64,000 bases of DNA, taken from NCBI GenBank assembly GCA_016208105.1, contig JACQYS010000017.1, positions 174,142-238,141 on the forward strand, given 5' to 3'. Made by a program: the position numbers and the translations under genes. Source of the stretch: Desulfovibrio sp. GTDB taxonomy: Bacteria > Desulfobacterota > Desulfovibrionia > Desulfovibrionales > Desulfovibrionaceae. Below the pieces are notes generated by a model. That model was not told where the DNA came from and searched no databases. It was given only the letters and a program-made list of their open reading frames with translations. Positions within the stretch are counted from its first letter, which is position 1. Each line of letters begins with the position of its first letter. Of this stretch, positions 54,117 to 63,980 are shown one piece after another.

Positions 54117-54329
54117 CTACTCGGCCTTTTCGCGCACGGCGGGCTTCACAACCGTACCGGAGCGCAGGCACCGGGTGCACACGGTCATGGTGCACACTTC
54201 GCCCGAAGGCTTCACGGCGCGAACCTGCTTCAGGTTAGGCTCGAAGCGGCGCTTGGACTTGTTGTTGGCATGGGAAACGTTGTTTCCGGTCTGGGGCTTT
54301 TTGCCGCACTTTTCGCAAACCTTGGCCAT
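54117..54329 (-). CDS. rpmB: 50S ribosomal protein L28
   Basis: A 70-residue protein of the large subunit: [20 protein letters not shown], then a basic middle ([17 protein letters not shown]). It is the zinc-ribbon (C+) form, with CxxC at 5-8 and 51-54. GGAGG stands 6 bases before the ATG. A longer frame reaching 55007 runs antisense through yceD and is not coding. Confidence 0.96.
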   Translation of the reverse strand: MAKVCEKCGKKPQTGNNVSHANNKSKRRFEPNLKQVRAVKPSGEVCTMTVCTRCLRSGTVVKPAVREKAE

Positions 54330-54425
54330 ATCGAACCTCCAACGGGGACAAACCCCAGGGAATAAAGTACTCATCGAAAGGGAAGCTGTGCTTACACGCA
54401 CTTTTTTGCCCTGGCAAGCTTTTTG

Positions 54426-54454
54426 TTGACAGAAGCCGGGGGCGCGATTACTCA
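54426..54454 (+). promoter_or_regulatory. Possible promoter of the yceD-rpmF-plsX-fab cluster
   Basis: A perfect -35 TTGACA (54426-54431), 17-base spacer, then a poor -10 TACTCA (54449-54454), ending 23 bases before the yceD start codon. Confidence 0.4.
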
Positions 54455-54477
54455 CCGTTGTTTCCCGGAGGCGAACC

Positions 54478-55014
54478 ATGGCCGAGCGTTGGCTGGACAT
54501 AACCGACATACCGGCTGATGGCCGTGAATTCGTCGTCGACGACCAGGAGCTCTGGGCAGACGGGGTCCGTGAATTCAAGTTGGACGTCACCCCTGCCAAG
54601 CAGCTTTCGGCCACGTTCATGGTCATTCCTGAGTTGCGCGGGGCGCTGGTGCGGGGCAAGCTCACCGGAGCCGTGTCCGCCCCATGCGACCGTTGCGCAG
54701 GGGATGTCCTGGTGGAAATCGACCAGAGTTTCGACCTTTTTGAAGAAGAACCGCTCCCGGATGCCGAAGTCCTGGAACCGTCCCTTATAAGAAGGAAAGG
54801 ACGCCGACTTGAGCTTGACGTCGGCGGCATGCTCTGGGAAGAGTTCGTGTTGGCCCTGCCGGTGAAGCCGCTGTGCGGCGAAAACTGCAAGGGCCTCTGT
54901 CCGTCTTGCGGGCAGGATTTGAACGCCGGGCCCTGCGGCTGCGGCGGGGCGGATCTTGACCCGCGGCTGGCTGCGTTGCGCGGGCTTACCATCGTCAAGA
55001 AAGACAAAGCTTAA
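54478..55014 (+). CDS. yceD: YceD (DUF177) family protein
   Basis: A 178-residue protein of the YceD/DUF177 family, linked to accumulation of 23S rRNA and almost always encoded before rpmF. It carries CDRC (about 74-77) and a C-terminal cysteine cluster [13 protein letters not shown], likely a zinc knuckle. GGAGG precedes the ATG. It opens the yceD-rpmF-plsX-fabH-fabG-acpP-fabF run. Confidence 0.92.
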   Translation: MAERWLDITDIPADGREFVVDDQELWADGVREFKLDVTPAKQLSATFMVIPELRGALVRGKLTGAVSAPCDRCAGDVLVEIDQSFDLFEEEPLPDAEVLEPSLIRRKGRRLELDVGGMLWEEFVLALPVKPLCGENCKGLCPSCGQDLNAGPCGCGGADLDPRLAALRGLTIVKKDKA

Positions 55015-55031
55015 ATAAGAGGTATACGGAA

Positions 55032-55217
55032 ATGGCCGTCCCCAAAAAGAAAATCTCCAAGTCCCGCAAGGGTATGCGCCGGTCACACGACGCTCTGACC
55101 CCTCCCAACGTCATCCTGTGCTCCTGCGGAGAGCCGACCCTGCCCCACAGGGTGTGCCCCAGCTGCGGCACCTACAAGGGCCGTCAGGTTCTCAAGCGGG
55201 ATGAACCCCAGTCCTAG
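55032..55217 (+). CDS. rpmF: 50S ribosomal protein L32
   Basis: A 61-residue large-subunit protein, starting [20 protein letters not shown]. The zinc ribbon has CSCG and CPSCG cysteines, so it is the C+ form, as for L28 here. The last 17 bases overlap plsX, coupling ribosome and lipid synthesis genes as in many bacteria. Confidence 0.97.
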   Translation: MAVPKKKISKSRKGMRRSHDALTPPNVILCSCGEPTLPHRVCPSCGTYKGRQVLKRDEPQS

Positions 55218-56253
55218 CAGGCCCCGCATCGCCGTGGACGCCATGGGAGGGGATTTCGGTCCCCACGTGGTAGTTCCCGGCGCTGTCCAGGCCGCCAAGC
55301 GCAAGCAGTTCGACCTGCTCTTGGTGGGGGACGAACCCCGAATCGCTGCCGAGCTTTCCAAACTCGACACGCGGGGTATCGTCGTTCGAGTCGTTCATGC
55401 CAGCCAAGTGGCCGACATGCACGACAAGCCCACCGAGGCCCTGCGCAAGAAGAAGGACTCTTCCATTCAGGTGGCCTGCAACCTGATCCGCGACGGTCAG
55501 GCCGACGGGCTCATCAGCGCCGGAAATACCGGTGTGGTGCTCACGAGCAGCCTCTTCACCCTGGGCCGCCTCGAAGGCGTGGACCGCCCGGCTCTGGCCA
55601 CCATCCTGCCCACTGAGCGCACCCCGTGCGTGCTCATCGACGCTGGTGCCAACGTGGACTGCAAGGCCCACAACCTCTTGCAGTTCGGCATCATGGCCGA
55701 CGTCATGGCCCGGGTGCTCTTGCACATCCAGGATCCAAAAGTGGCCATCCTCTCCAACGGTGAGGAAGAAGGCAAGGGCAACCAGCTAGCCAAGGAAGCC
55801 TTCGAGTTGTTCAAGCACTCCTCCCTCAACTTTGTCGGCAACGTGGAAGGGCGCGACCTTTTCACCGGCGAAGTGGACGTGGTGGTGTGCGACGGTTTCG
55901 TGGGCAATGTGGCCATCAAGCTGGGCGAAGGTTTGGCCTCGTCGCTGGGAAGGCTCCTCAAAGGCGAACTCCGGCGCGGGTTCTTCGCCAAGATAGGCAC
56001 CACCTTGGCCTTGTCGGCCCTCAAGCGGTTCTCCAGGCTTATGGACTACGCCGAATACGGAGGGGCGCCGCTCTTGGGGCTCCAAGGCACGGTCATCGTC
56101 AGCCACGGCGCGTCCAACTTGAAGGCCATCGCCAACGCGGTGGACATGGCCGGAACCTTGGTTCGCCTGGAAGCCGCTGACCTGCTCAAAGCGGGACTCG
56201 CGGCCAACAAAGATTTCGCTCACTTCGTGAAACGCTCGGCCCACGCCGAATAA
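55201..56253 (+). CDS. plsX: Phosphate acyltransferase PlsX
   Basis: Makes acyl-phosphate from acyl-ACP for the PlsX/PlsY route to lysophosphatidic acid. The 350-residue protein starts [19 protein letters not shown] and contains [12 protein letters not shown] and [12 protein letters not shown]. The ATG at 55201 lies inside rpmF. fabH follows 11 bases on. PlsC for the next step is at 4733. Confidence 0.96.
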   Translation: MNPSPSRPRIAVDAMGGDFGPHVVVPGAVQAAKRKQFDLLLVGDEPRIAAELSKLDTRGIVVRVVHASQVADMHDKPTEALRKKKDSSIQVACNLIRDGQADGLISAGNTGVVLTSSLFTLGRLEGVDRPALATILPTERTPCVLIDAGANVDCKAHNLLQFGIMADVMARVLLHIQDPKVAILSNGEEEGKGNQLAKEAFELFKHSSLNFVGNVEGRDLFTGEVDVVVCDGFVGNVAIKLGEGLASSLGRLLKGELRRGFFAKIGTTLALSALKRFSRLMDYAEYGGAPLLGLQGTVIVSHGASNLKAIANAVDMAGTLVRLEAADLLKAGLAANKDFAHFVKRSAHAE

Positions 56254-56264
56254 AAGACCCCCAC

Positions 56265-57260
56265 ATGCACGGACGCTTCACCATAGAAGGCTTCGGCCGT
56301 CACGTACCCGATCGCGTGCTCACCAACGCCGAGTTGGAGACCATGGTCGACACCAGCGACGACTGGATCACCACCCGCACTGGCATCAAGGAGCGTCACA
56401 TCGCCGCTCCTGGCGAGTCTTCCAGCGACCTCGCTGTCAAGGCCGCCAAGAATGCCCTGGCGTATGCCGGCCGCGACGCCCAGGATCTCACGCACATTTA
56501 CTACGCCACGTTCACCCCGGACGCGTTCTGCCCCCCGGCATCCTGCGTGCTGCAGGAAAAGCTCGGCATCAAAGGCCGGGCCTGCGTTGACATGAACGCG
56601 GCCTGTTCGGGGTTTCTCTACGGCATCGACACGGCCATGGGCGCTCTCTCTTTGAGGCCGGGGTCCACTGTGCTGGTCACCGCCGCCGAGGTTACCACCA
56701 GCCGCACCAACTGGGCCGACCGGGGCACCTGCGTGCTCTTTGGGGACGGAGCCGGCGCCATCGTTCTCTCCGACAAGGAACCCAAGCCTGGCCAGGCTGC
56801 CATCCAGGACGTCATCCTCAAGTCCGACGGTTCTCTCTGGCCCCTGCTTACGGTGAAGGGTGGCGGATCCGGCTGGCCTCTCAAACTGGGCGACACCATC
56901 CAGGACGATTTTTTCATCGAAATGAACGGGCCCGAGGTATATAAAAATGCCGTGCGCTCCATGGGCTCGGTGAGTGAAGAGATCGTGGAGAGAAACGGTC
57001 TGTCCATGGATGACATCGACCTCTTCATCCCCCACCAGGCCAACCTGCGCATCATCGAAGCCGTGGGCAAACGCTTGAAAATTTTTGGAGACAGGGTCAT
57101 GGTTACTGTGGACCGGTATGGCAACACGTCCGCCGCCTCTGTCGCCATCGCATTGTCGGACGCTGTTTCCGAGGGACGCGTCAAACCCGGTTCCAAGGTG
57201 CTGCTTACAACCTTCGGCGGCGGTTTCACTTGGGGCGCGGTGCTGCTCAATTTCGTCTAG
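56265..57260 (+). CDS. fabH: 3-oxoacyl-ACP synthase III
   Basis: Starts fatty-acid chains by condensing acetyl-CoA with malonyl-ACP. The 331-residue thiolase-fold enzyme has catalytic Cys114 (NAACSGFLYG), His in IPHQANLRI and Asn in YGNTSAAS. The frame starts MHGRFTIEGFGRHVP; the ribosome site (AAAGACC) is modest, suggesting coupling with plsX. Confidence 0.96.
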   Translation: MHGRFTIEGFGRHVPDRVLTNAELETMVDTSDDWITTRTGIKERHIAAPGESSSDLAVKAAKNALAYAGRDAQDLTHIYYATFTPDAFCPPASCVLQEKLGIKGRACVDMNAACSGFLYGIDTAMGALSLRPGSTVLVTAAEVTTSRTNWADRGTCVLFGDGAGAIVLSDKEPKPGQAAIQDVILKSDGSLWPLLTVKGGGSGWPLKLGDTIQDDFFIEMNGPEVYKNAVRSMGSVSEEIVERNGLSMDDIDLFIPHQANLRIIEAVGKRLKIFGDRVMVTVDRYGNTSAASVAIALSDAVSEGRVKPGSKVLLTTFGGGFTWGAVLLNFV

Positions 57261-57323
57261 AAAATGACGTTTGAGTTTGCTATACAATTGAGTTAGGGAC
57301 CCTCAATTCATACCGGAACCATC

Positions 57324-58070
57324 ATGAAAAATCCCCCCCGTCTCACCGCCCTTGTCACCGGTGGATCGCGCGGCATCGGCGCGGCCGTGGCCAAGCGATT
57401 GGCCAAGGCCGGCTACTCCGTGATCTTCACCTACGTTTCCAAGCCTGACGAGGCCAAAGCCGTTGCTGCCCACATCATGGCCGAAGGGGGCGAAGCCCAG
57501 GCCCTGGCCTTGGATGTTGGCGACCGCACCGCTGTGGTCGAGTTTTTCAAGGAGCACATCGAGGGCAAGACCGAACTCGAGGTGATGGTGAACAATGCCG
57601 GCATCACCAAGGACGGTCTGCTCATCCGCATGAAGGATGAGGACTGGGACCGGGTCATCGGCATAAACCTCACCGGGGCTTTCACCTGCCTGCGTGAAGC
57701 GGCCAAGATCATGATGAAACGCCGCAGCGGCCGTATCGTGAACATCGTGTCCGTGGCGGGCCAGTCCGGCAATGCTGGCCAGGCCAACTATTCCGCTGCC
57801 AAAGCCGGCCTTATCGGGCTTACCAAAACCGCGGCCCTGGAGCTTGCTCCGCGCGGGGTAACGGTCAACGCGGTGGCGCCCGGGCTTATCGAAAGCGACA
57901 TGACTGCCGTTTTGCCCGAAGCCGTCACCAAGGCCTTTTTGGAACAGATCCCGCTGAAAAAAATGGGCACCCCCGAGGATGTCGCCTCGGCCGTGGCCTA
58001 TCTCGCCTCGCCGGAGGCCGCGTACGTCACCGGCCAGGTGCTGGCCGTCAACGGCGGCCTTTTCCGCTAA
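57324..58070 (+). CDS. fabG: 3-oxoacyl-ACP reductase
   Basis: NADPH-dependent ketoreductase of fatty-acid elongation. A 248-residue SDR with TGGSRGIG near residue 13, NNAGI, and the catalytic Tyr-Lys in NYSAAKAGLIG, and C-terminal YVTGQVLAVNGG. It lies between fabH and acpP in standard order; the ribosome site is weak. Confidence 0.96.
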   Translation: MKNPPRLTALVTGGSRGIGAAVAKRLAKAGYSVIFTYVSKPDEAKAVAAHIMAEGGEAQALALDVGDRTAVVEFFKEHIEGKTELEVMVNNAGITKDGLLIRMKDEDWDRVIGINLTGAFTCLREAAKIMMKRRSGRIVNIVSVAGQSGNAGQANYSAAKAGLIGLTKTAALELAPRGVTVNAVAPGLIESDMTAVLPEAVTKAFLEQIPLKKMGTPEDVASAVAYLASPEAAYVTGQVLAVNGGLFR

Positions 58071-58106
58071 TAAAAACAACCACCCGCTTATTCGAAGGAG
58101 AGAAAC

Positions 58107-58340
58107 ATGTCCGTCGCCGAGAAAGTGAAAGAGATCATCGTGGACCAGCTGGGCGTTTCCGCCGACGAGGTCAAGCCCGAAGCCAAATTCGTGGACGACC
58201 TGGGCGCTGATTCCCTCGACCTCACCGAGCTGATCATGGCTATGGAAGAGGAGTTCAGCGTTGAGATCGCTGACGAGGACGCTCAGAAGATCGTCAAGGT
58301 CCAGGACGCCATCGATTACGTCTCTTCCAAACAGGCTTAA
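58107..58340 (+). CDS. acpP: Acyl carrier protein
   Basis: A 77-residue acidic carrier; phosphopantetheine attaches to Ser36 in GADSLD. AAGGAGAG precedes the ATG. A hairpin with a T run just downstream separates it from fabF and probably keeps acpP transcript levels higher than those of fabF. Confidence 0.98.
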   Translation: MSVAEKVKEIIVDQLGVSADEVKPEAKFVDDLGADSLDLTELIMAMEEEFSVEIADEDAQKIVKVQDAIDYVSSKQA

Positions 58341-58349
58341 TATTGCCGC

Positions 58350-58379
58350 GGCGGCCGGCCTTACCCCGGCCGCCTATTT
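58350..58379 (+). terminator. Terminator/attenuator between acpP and fabF
   Basis: GGCGGCCGG (58350-58358) and CCGGCCGCC (58366-58374), then TATTTTT. fabF begins 16 bases later, so read-through is expected. Confidence 0.8.
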
Positions 58380-58394
58380 TTCCTCAAGGTGCCA

Positions 58395-59645
58395 ATGCCC
58401 ATGAAGCTTAATCGTGTCGTCGTCACCGGCATGGCCGCGGTCACGCCCATCGGCTCCGATCTCGCCACCAGCTGGCGGAATCTTTTGGAAGGCGTTTCTG
58501 GCGCGGGTCCGATCACCCGTTTCGACGCCACCGGGTTCGATACCACTATTGCCTGCGAGATCAAGGATTTCGACCCCTCCAAGTACATACCTGTCAAGCA
58601 GGCCCGCCGCCTGGACCTGTTCTCCCAGTACGCGGTGGTCGCTTCCCTGATGGCCGTGGAAGATGCGGGTCTGGAGATCACCCCGGAACTGGCTCCGCAC
58701 GTGGGCACCCAGATCGGCTGCGGCCTGGGCGGCCTGCACACCATCGAAGAGCAGCACAAGAAGCTGCTTGCCGGCGGCCCCGGCAAGGTGTCGCCGTTCT
58801 TTATTCCGGTGCTCATCGCCAACATGGCGGCAGGCCAGTCAGCCATTTTTACCGGCGCAAAGGGCCCCAACGCCTGCACCACCACAGCCTGCGCCTCCGG
58901 CGCACACGGTGTGGGCTATGCCTACACCGACATCATGCTTGGCCGCGCCAAGGCTATGATCTGCGGCGGCGCGGAATCCACCATCGCCCCTCTGGGCGTG
59001 AGCGGCTTCAATGCGCTGAAGGCTCTTTCCACCCAGAACGACTCCCCCACCACGGCCTCGCGCCCCTTTGACAAGGACCGTACCGGCTTCGTCATGGGCG
59101 AAGGCTCCGGCATCCTGGTTCTGGAAGAGCTCGAATTCGCCACGGCTCGCGGGGCCAAGATTCTTGCGGAAGTCGCTGGGTTCGGTTCTTCTGGCGACGC
59201 CTTCCACATGACCGCCCCGCCGGAGAGCGGTGAAGGAGCCGCCCTTGCCATGGCCGCTGCCTTGCGCGAGGCAGGCATGAAGCCTGAGCAGATCGACAGC
59301 ATCAACGCTCACGGCACTTCCACGCAGTTGAACGACCAGTGCGAGACCCAGGCTATCAAGACCGTATTCGGCGACCACGCCTACAAGCTCTCCGTCACTG
59401 GCAACAAATCCATGATCGGCCACTGCCTGGGCGCGGCTGGAGCCATCGAGAGCGTGTTCTCCGTGAAGTCGATCCTGGAGAGCGTCGTACCCCCAACCAT
59501 AAACTACGACACCCCTGACCCGGCCTGCGATCTCGACTACACGCCGAATAAGGCAAAAAAGCGCGAAGTGAAAGCCATTATGAACAATTCGTTTGGTTTC
59601 GGCGGGACGAACGCGTGTCTGGTATTTAAGAAGTTTGTCGAGTAG
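58395..59645 (+). CDS. fabF: 3-oxoacyl-ACP synthase II
   Basis: Elongating condensing enzyme of fatty-acid synthesis, 416 residues from the ATG at 58395. Active site: Cys in TTACASGAHG, His in NAHGTSTQLND and His in MIGHCLGAAG. Candidate starts are GTG 58389, ATG 58395 and ATG 58401; AAGG spaced 5 bases favours 58395. It ends the fab cluster and is followed by a terminator. Confidence 0.96.
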   Translation: MPMKLNRVVVTGMAAVTPIGSDLATSWRNLLEGVSGAGPITRFDATGFDTTIACEIKDFDPSKYIPVKQARRLDLFSQYAVVASLMAVEDAGLEITPELAPHVGTQIGCGLGGLHTIEEQHKKLLAGGPGKVSPFFIPVLIANMAAGQSAIFTGAKGPNACTTTACASGAHGVGYAYTDIMLGRAKAMICGGAESTIAPLGVSGFNALKALSTQNDSPTTASRPFDKDRTGFVMGEGSGILVLEELEFATARGAKILAEVAGFGSSGDAFHMTAPPESGEGAALAMAAALREAGMKPEQIDSINAHGTSTQLNDQCETQAIKTVFGDHAYKLSVTGNKSMIGHCLGAAGAIESVFSVKSILESVVPPTINYDTPDPACDLDYTPNKAKKREVKAIMNNSFGFGGTNACLVFKKFVE

Positions 59646-59651
59646 GAGTTT

Positions 59652-59690
59652 GAGGGACTTTCATCTGACAAGTCCCTCTGTGCTCTTTTT
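59652..59690 (+). terminator. Terminator of the fab cluster
   Basis: GAGGGACTT (59652-59660) and AAGTCCCTC (59670-59678), with a T run at 59686-59690 after a 7-base gap. Confidence 0.7.
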
Positions 59691-59700
59691 AATAAATCCT

Positions 59701-59737
59701 AACGGGCTTTGCAGGTGAACCACCGGCTAAGCCCGTT
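59701..59737 (+). promoter_or_regulatory. Leader hairpin upstream of glyA
   Basis: AACGGGCTT (59701-59709) pairs with AAGCCCGTT (59729-59737), and the 19-base loop contains GGTG/CACC that can pair inside. It ends 18 bases before the glyA ribosome site and is followed by ACCCTTTTCC, so it could be an attenuator or a second terminator. Confidence 0.45.
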
Positions 59738-59764
59738 ACCCTTTTCCAAGGCAAAGGAGTCACC

Positions 59765-61003
59765 ATGGACGAAATATTCATCCGCGACCCGCAGATCGCC
59801 AACGCTATTGCTCAGGAAATCGACCGCCAGGTCAGCTGTCTGGAACTCATTGCCTCGGAGAATTTCGTCTCGTCGGCAGTGCGTCAGGCTCAAGGTTCGG
59901 TCATGACCCACAAGTATGCCGAGGGTTACCCGCACAAACGCTACTATGGTGGCTGCGAATTTGTGGACGTAGCCGAGGATCTCGCCCGCGACCGGGTGAA
60001 AGAGCTTTTCGGCTGCGACTACGCCAACGTTCAGCCCCACTCCGGTTCCCAGGCCAACATGGGTGTTTATTTCTCCGTGCTCCAGCCCGGCGACACCATC
60101 CTGGGCATGGATCTCTCCCACGGCGGGCACTTGACCCACGGCAGCCCGGTGAACTTTTCCGGCCGTTTCTTCAAGGTCGTCTTCTATGGCGTAAAGAAGG
60201 AAACCGGGACCATCGACTACGATGCTTTGGAAAAGCTTGCTCGCGAACATAAGCCCAAGATGATTATCGCCGGGGCCAGCGCCTATCCCCGCACCATCGA
60301 TTTCGACCGCTTCCGGGCCATTGCCGACGAGGTTGGCGCCTACCTCATGGTGGACATGGCCCACATCGCCGGTCTGGTGGCCACCGGACAGCATCCTTCG
60401 CCCATCGGCAAGGCGCACTTCACCACCTCCACCACCCACAAGACCTTGCGCGGCCCCCGCGGAGGGCTCATCCTGGCTGGCGAGGAAGAGGCCAAGAAGA
60501 TCGACTCCCAGATTTTCCCCGGCATCCAGGGTGGCCCGCTCATGCACGTGATAGCGGCCAAGGCCGTGTCCTTTGGCGAGGCTCTGCGTCCTGAATTCAA
60601 AACCTACCAGGAACAGGTGGTCAAAAACGCCAAGGTGATGGCCTCCGGATTGGTCGCTTTGGGGTATGACCTGGTTTCCGGCGGCACGGACAACCACCTT
60701 ATGCTCGTGGACTTGAACAATAAGAACGTCACCGGCAAGGAAGCCCAGATCGCATTGGACGCTGCCGGAATCACCGCCAACAAGAACACCGTTCCTTTCG
60801 AGACTCGTTCTCCCTTCGTCACCTCCGGCATCCGCCTGGGCACACCAGCCTTGACCACTCGCGGCATGAAAGAAGCCGAGATGCAGAAAGTGGTGGCCTG
60901 GATCGACGCGGCCATCTTGGCCAAAGACAACGAAACCACGCTTGCGGCTATCAAATCGGAAGTCAAAGAGTTCGCCCGGCAGTACCCGCTTTTCGCCTGG
61001 TAA
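59765..61003 (+). CDS. glyA: Serine hydroxymethyltransferase
   Basis: PLP enzyme interconverting serine and glycine while loading one-carbon units on tetrahydrofolate. At 412 residues it is full length. The PLP lysine is Lys226 in [22 protein letters not shown] and the [13 protein letters not shown] motif are intact. AAAGGAG precedes the ATG. A terminator follows, then the dCMP deaminase, a thymidylate-pathway gene that uses the folate product indirectly. Confidence 0.97.
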   Translation: MDEIFIRDPQIANAIAQEIDRQVSCLELIASENFVSSAVRQAQGSVMTHKYAEGYPHKRYYGGCEFVDVAEDLARDRVKELFGCDYANVQPHSGSQANMGVYFSVLQPGDTILGMDLSHGGHLTHGSPVNFSGRFFKVVFYGVKKETGTIDYDALEKLAREHKPKMIIAGASAYPRTIDFDRFRAIADEVGAYLMVDMAHIAGLVATGQHPSPIGKAHFTTSTTHKTLRGPRGGLILAGEEEAKKIDSQIFPGIQGGPLMHVIAAKAVSFGEALRPEFKTYQEQVVKNAKVMASGLVALGYDLVSGGTDNHLMLVDLNNKNVTGKEAQIALDAAGITANKNTVPFETRSPFVTSGIRLGTPALTTRGMKEAEMQKVVAWIDAAILAKDNETTLAAIKSEVKEFARQYPLFAW

Positions 61004-61027
61004 CTCTGGACCGATTCATTCTTTTAC

Positions 61028-61058
61028 AGGCCGCGCTGCGTTTGCTGCGCGGCCTTTT
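61028..61058 (+). terminator. Terminator after glyA
   Basis: AGGCCGCGC (61028-61036) and GCGCGGCCT (61047-61055) followed by TTT. Confidence 0.8.
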
Positions 61059-61117
61059 GCTTGACAACCGCAGCGACGCCCAGCACTTTCCAGGAAAACA
61101 CGGAGAATTCGCACACA

Positions 61118-61579
61118 ATGGACCAACGCCTCCCCTGGCCCGAATATTTCATGCGCATTTCCTTCCTGGTGGCTGAACGCTCTACCTGCTTGCGTCGCAA
61201 GGTGGGAGCCATCGCGGTCAAAGACAAACGCATCCTGGCCACCGGCTATAACGGCTCCCCGGCCGGAACGGCTCACTGCCTGGACATTGGCTGCCTGCGC
61301 GACAAACTTGGCATCCCCTCGGGCCAGCGCCATGAGCTCTGCCGGGGGCTGCACGCAGAACAGAACGTCATCATCCAGGCGGCCACCCACGGCGTGTCCA
61401 TCACCGGTGCCGACCTCTACTGCACTACGCAGCCCTGCATTATCTGCACAAAGATGCTCATCAACTGCGGTGTGAAAAACATTCATTATGCCGAGGGCTA
61501 CCCAGACGATCTTTCCCGCGATATGCTGAAAGAAGCCGGAGTGAACTTTGATACCCTGCCACGCCCCGAAAACTTCTGA
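61118..61579 (+). CDS. dCMP deaminase (ComEB-like)
   Basis: Converts dCMP to dUMP for dTTP synthesis. The 153-residue zinc enzyme has HAE at 79-81 (GLHAEQN) and PCIIC at 106-110 (Cys107, Cys110). N-terminus [24 protein letters not shown] lies about 12 bases before the ATG at 61118, and the frame is open to 61061. It overlaps ribD by 32 bases. The two enzymes share the deaminase fold and lie in tandem. Confidence 0.93.
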   Translation: MDQRLPWPEYFMRISFLVAERSTCLRRKVGAIAVKDKRILATGYNGSPAGTAHCLDIGCLRDKLGIPSGQRHELCRGLHAEQNVIIQAATHGVSITGADLYCTTQPCIICTKMLINCGVKNIHYAEGYPDDLSRDMLKEAGVNFDTLPRPENF

Positions 61580-62687
61580 CGAGGCCTTCATGGCCCGCGC
61601 CTTGGAACTTGCCCGGCAGGGCAAAGGTTCCACAGCGCCAAACCCGTGCGTCGGAGCGGTGCTCGTTCGCGATGGCGCCATTGTGGCCGAAGGCTGGCAT
61701 GAGCGCCACGGCGGGCCGCATGCCGAGGTGAATTGCCTGTACGATGCCGCAGCCAAGGGTGTGGAGCCTTCCCGATGTACCTTGTATGTTACCCTTGAGC
61801 CCTGCAACCACCACGGCAAAACTCCCCCCTGCACCCAGGCCGTACTCTCTGCTGGCATAAAGAAAGTGGTCGTGGGCTGCGCCGATCCTAATCCCAAGGT
61901 GGAAGGCGGAGGAGCCGACTTTTTGCGCCAACGCGGGGTTGACGTGACTGTGGGAGTCTTGGAGCTAGCTTGCCAGGACTTGATCGCGGATTTCAGCGTG
62001 TGGCAATTCACTCCCCGCACCTATAACATCCTCAAGATGGCTGCCACCTTGGACGGACGAATCGCCTCCCGAAGCGGCCATTCCGCCTGGGTGAGCGGGC
62101 CGGAATCCCGGGCGCAGGTTCATGATTTGCGCACCAGGGTGGACGCCGTCATCGTGGGTGGCGCAACCCTTCGCAAGGACAATCCCCAACTCACGGCCAG
62201 GTCCGAGACCCAGCAGATCGACCGCCAGCCCCTGGCTGTGGTTGTCACCTCTTTGTTGCCTGAGCCTTCTGCAGCATTGACGCTGTTGAGAGAACGGGCC
62301 AGCCAGACCATCTTCTGGACTGATCTGGCCAATTCGGTTTCGGTGCGCGCCGAAGCTCTTCGCGAGATGGGGGTCCGGGTATGGGAACTACCGAGCACCG
62401 GGGAGCGTCTCGACCTCGCTGCCGGTTTCGCCCTTCTCCGCTCTGAAGCTCATTGTTATACAACCCTTTGCGAGGGCGGGGGCAGACTGGCCTTGTCTCT
62501 GGCTACCCAAGGCCTGATGGACGAATTTCTCTATTTCCTGGCCCCTAAGGTGCTTGGCGATGCCAAGGCCATCCCTGTTTTTTCCGGAGCAAGTGTCGAG
62601 TCAATGGATCAGGCTCTCCGCCTGAGGCTCTCCGACGTCCGCCCCAGCGGACAGGACCTTCTGCTCACCTACATGCCTCGCAAATAG
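61548..62687 (+). CDS. ribD: Bifunctional riboflavin deaminase/reductase RibD
   Basis: Catalyses deamination and then side-chain reduction of the pyrimidine intermediate in riboflavin synthesis. The deaminase half has HAE at 58-60, EPC (Cys86) and TPPC (Cys95); the reductase half begins near residue 150 ([16 protein letters not shown]) and contains [12 protein letters not shown] and [15 protein letters not shown] at 61548 with GGAG six bases upstream is preferred over ATG 61590, because the family sequence [14 protein letters not shown] begins before that ATG. The gene overlaps the dCMP deaminase. No other rib gene is in the window. Confidence 0.94.
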   Translation: MIPCHAPKTSDEAFMARALELARQGKGSTAPNPCVGAVLVRDGAIVAEGWHERHGGPHAEVNCLYDAAAKGVEPSRCTLYVTLEPCNHHGKTPPCTQAVLSAGIKKVVVGCADPNPKVEGGGADFLRQRGVDVTVGVLELACQDLIADFSVWQFTPRTYNILKMAATLDGRIASRSGHSAWVSGPESRAQVHDLRTRVDAVIVGGATLRKDNPQLTARSETQQIDRQPLAVVVTSLLPEPSAALTLLRERASQTIFWTDLANSVSVRAEALREMGVRVWELPSTGERLDLAAGFALLRSEAHCYTTLCEGGGRLALSLATQGLMDEFLYFLAPKVLGDAKAIPVFSGASVESMDQALRLRLSDVRPSGQDLLLTYMPRK

Positions 62688-62754
62688 GCATTGTATGAAC
62701 TCAAAATGCTCCCTGAAGCACGTTTGAGTTCTTTCTCTCTCTTCTATCTGGTGG

Positions 62755-63708
62755 TTATCGCCTGGAAGACCGAGCGGCTTTGAGCCCCCACACCACGCCA
62801 GCGAAGACCATGAGCATGCCCAGCAGTTCCCATACTCCTGGGAACTCGCCTTTCACTATGCAGGCGTAGATGATTCCGGAGATCGGCCAGAAGACGATAC
62901 ATTGTCCGGCCACGGAGGCTGGGAGCATGGCGTTGGCCTTGTTCCAGAGTGTCCCGCCCAGCCAGGACACTCCGAGCCCTAAGACCACGCTCCCCATCGC
63001 ATAACCGAACAACGTGGTTTGCGTTCCATGCCAGGGCAGCTGCCCACCCAAACAGATAATACGAAGGATCAGAGCCGAGGCTGAGAACACCAGCAAGACT
63101 GCTCCTGTCACGTTGGCCCAAGCTAAGGGTGTGATGCGAGGATTCGCTTTCAGGAACAGGATGTTGGCCACCAGATAATAGGTCAAGAGGCCTTGGGCCA
63201 AAAGACTCGCGAACATACCCCACCACAGGTTGTCGGCCGCGAGACCCTGGCCGTGCCTGGCCAGATTGACCAGAAGAAGTCCGCCCCCCAAAACTCCCAG
63301 CGCAGGAAGCATGTGGGCAAAAGGGACTTCCCTGGTGCGCAAATTGGCTACTACAGCCACGCTTACGGGGGTGAGGCCCATGACCAGGGTGGGCAGAGCT
63401 GGTCCTGTGAGTTCGATGGCGAAAACCAGTGCCGTGTAACAGCCGTAATATCCGGTAGCAGCGAAGACGAAGGCCTTGATCCATTGGCTTCTTGTGAGCG
63501 TAAAGCCCCCCAGCTTCGCACGCAGTACAAAGAACGCCCCCAATGTCCCGAATACTAGGTAACGGCCCAGAGAGACGTCCCAGGCGGAAATACCTGGCAT
63601 GAACAAGGGAACCACGAAGGAGAGGCCCCAGAGGGATGCTCCTCCTGCAGCACATGCCAGCCCCAAGGGGTTGATGTGACCTGCTTTGGAGGATGAGGAT
63701 GCGTTCAT
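62755..63708 (-). CDS. EamA/DMT-family transporter
   Basis: A 317-residue membrane protein with ten predicted helices in two EamA halves (first: GLACAAGGASLWGLSF to VANL; second: FASLLAQGLLTYYLV to GLKAA). DMT transporters export amino acids, nucleosides or other metabolites; the substrate is unknown. The ATG at 63708 has no clear ribosome site. It reads away from the rRNA operon terminator. Confidence 0.87.
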   Translation of the reverse strand: MNASSSSKAGHINPLGLACAAGGASLWGLSFVVPLFMPGISAWDVSLGRYLVFGTLGAFFVLRAKLGGFTLTRSQWIKAFVFAATGYYGCYTALVFAIELTGPALPTLVMGLTPVSVAVVANLRTREVPFAHMLPALGVLGGGLLLVNLARHGQGLAADNLWWGMFASLLAQGLLTYYLVANILFLKANPRITPLAWANVTGAVLLVFSASALILRIICLGGQLPWHGTQTTLFGYAMGSVVLGLGVSWLGGTLWNKANAMLPASVAGQCIVFWPISGIIYACIVKGEFPGVWELLGMLMVFAGVVWGLKAARSSRR

Positions 63709-63827
63709 TGTGTTGCGTTCTCGCTATTTGATAAGGCAAGGCACTGGGGTTCTGGGATAGCGTTTCGGTCTTAAGGAGCAAAGCGAAAGATATCTCTCTC
63801 CTTTACCGCAAGTGTTTTCCAAAAGCG

Positions 63828-63854
63828 AAAGGCCCGCATTTTGTGCGGGCCTTT
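63828..63854 (-). terminator. rRNA operon terminator
   Basis: AAAGGCCCGC and GCGGGCCTTT (10-base arms; 63828-63837 and 63845-63854), then TTTCGCTTTT-type sequence on the minus strand, right after the 5S gene. Confidence 0.85.
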
Positions 63855-63865
63855 CTTAGAAGGAT

Positions 63866-63980
63866 CCTGGCGGCGACCTACTTTCCCACTAGCGGTCCTA
63901 GCAGTATCATCGGCGATGGAGGGCTTAACTTCCGAGTTCGGAATGGGATCGGGTGTACCCCCTCCTCTGGGGCCACCAGG
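63866..63980 (-). rRNA. 5S ribosomal RNA
   Basis: About 115 bases. The minus strand reads CCTGGTGGCC at the 5' end, contains the conserved CCGATCCCATTCCGAACTCG, and closes with CGCCGCCAGG, which pairs with the start. The 16S and 23S genes should lie beyond the window. Confidence 0.96.

Noticed and set aside
54330..55007. Long N-terminal extension of L28
   Set aside because: It runs antisense through yceD and lacks ribosomal-protein sequence; the true L28 start has GGAGG.
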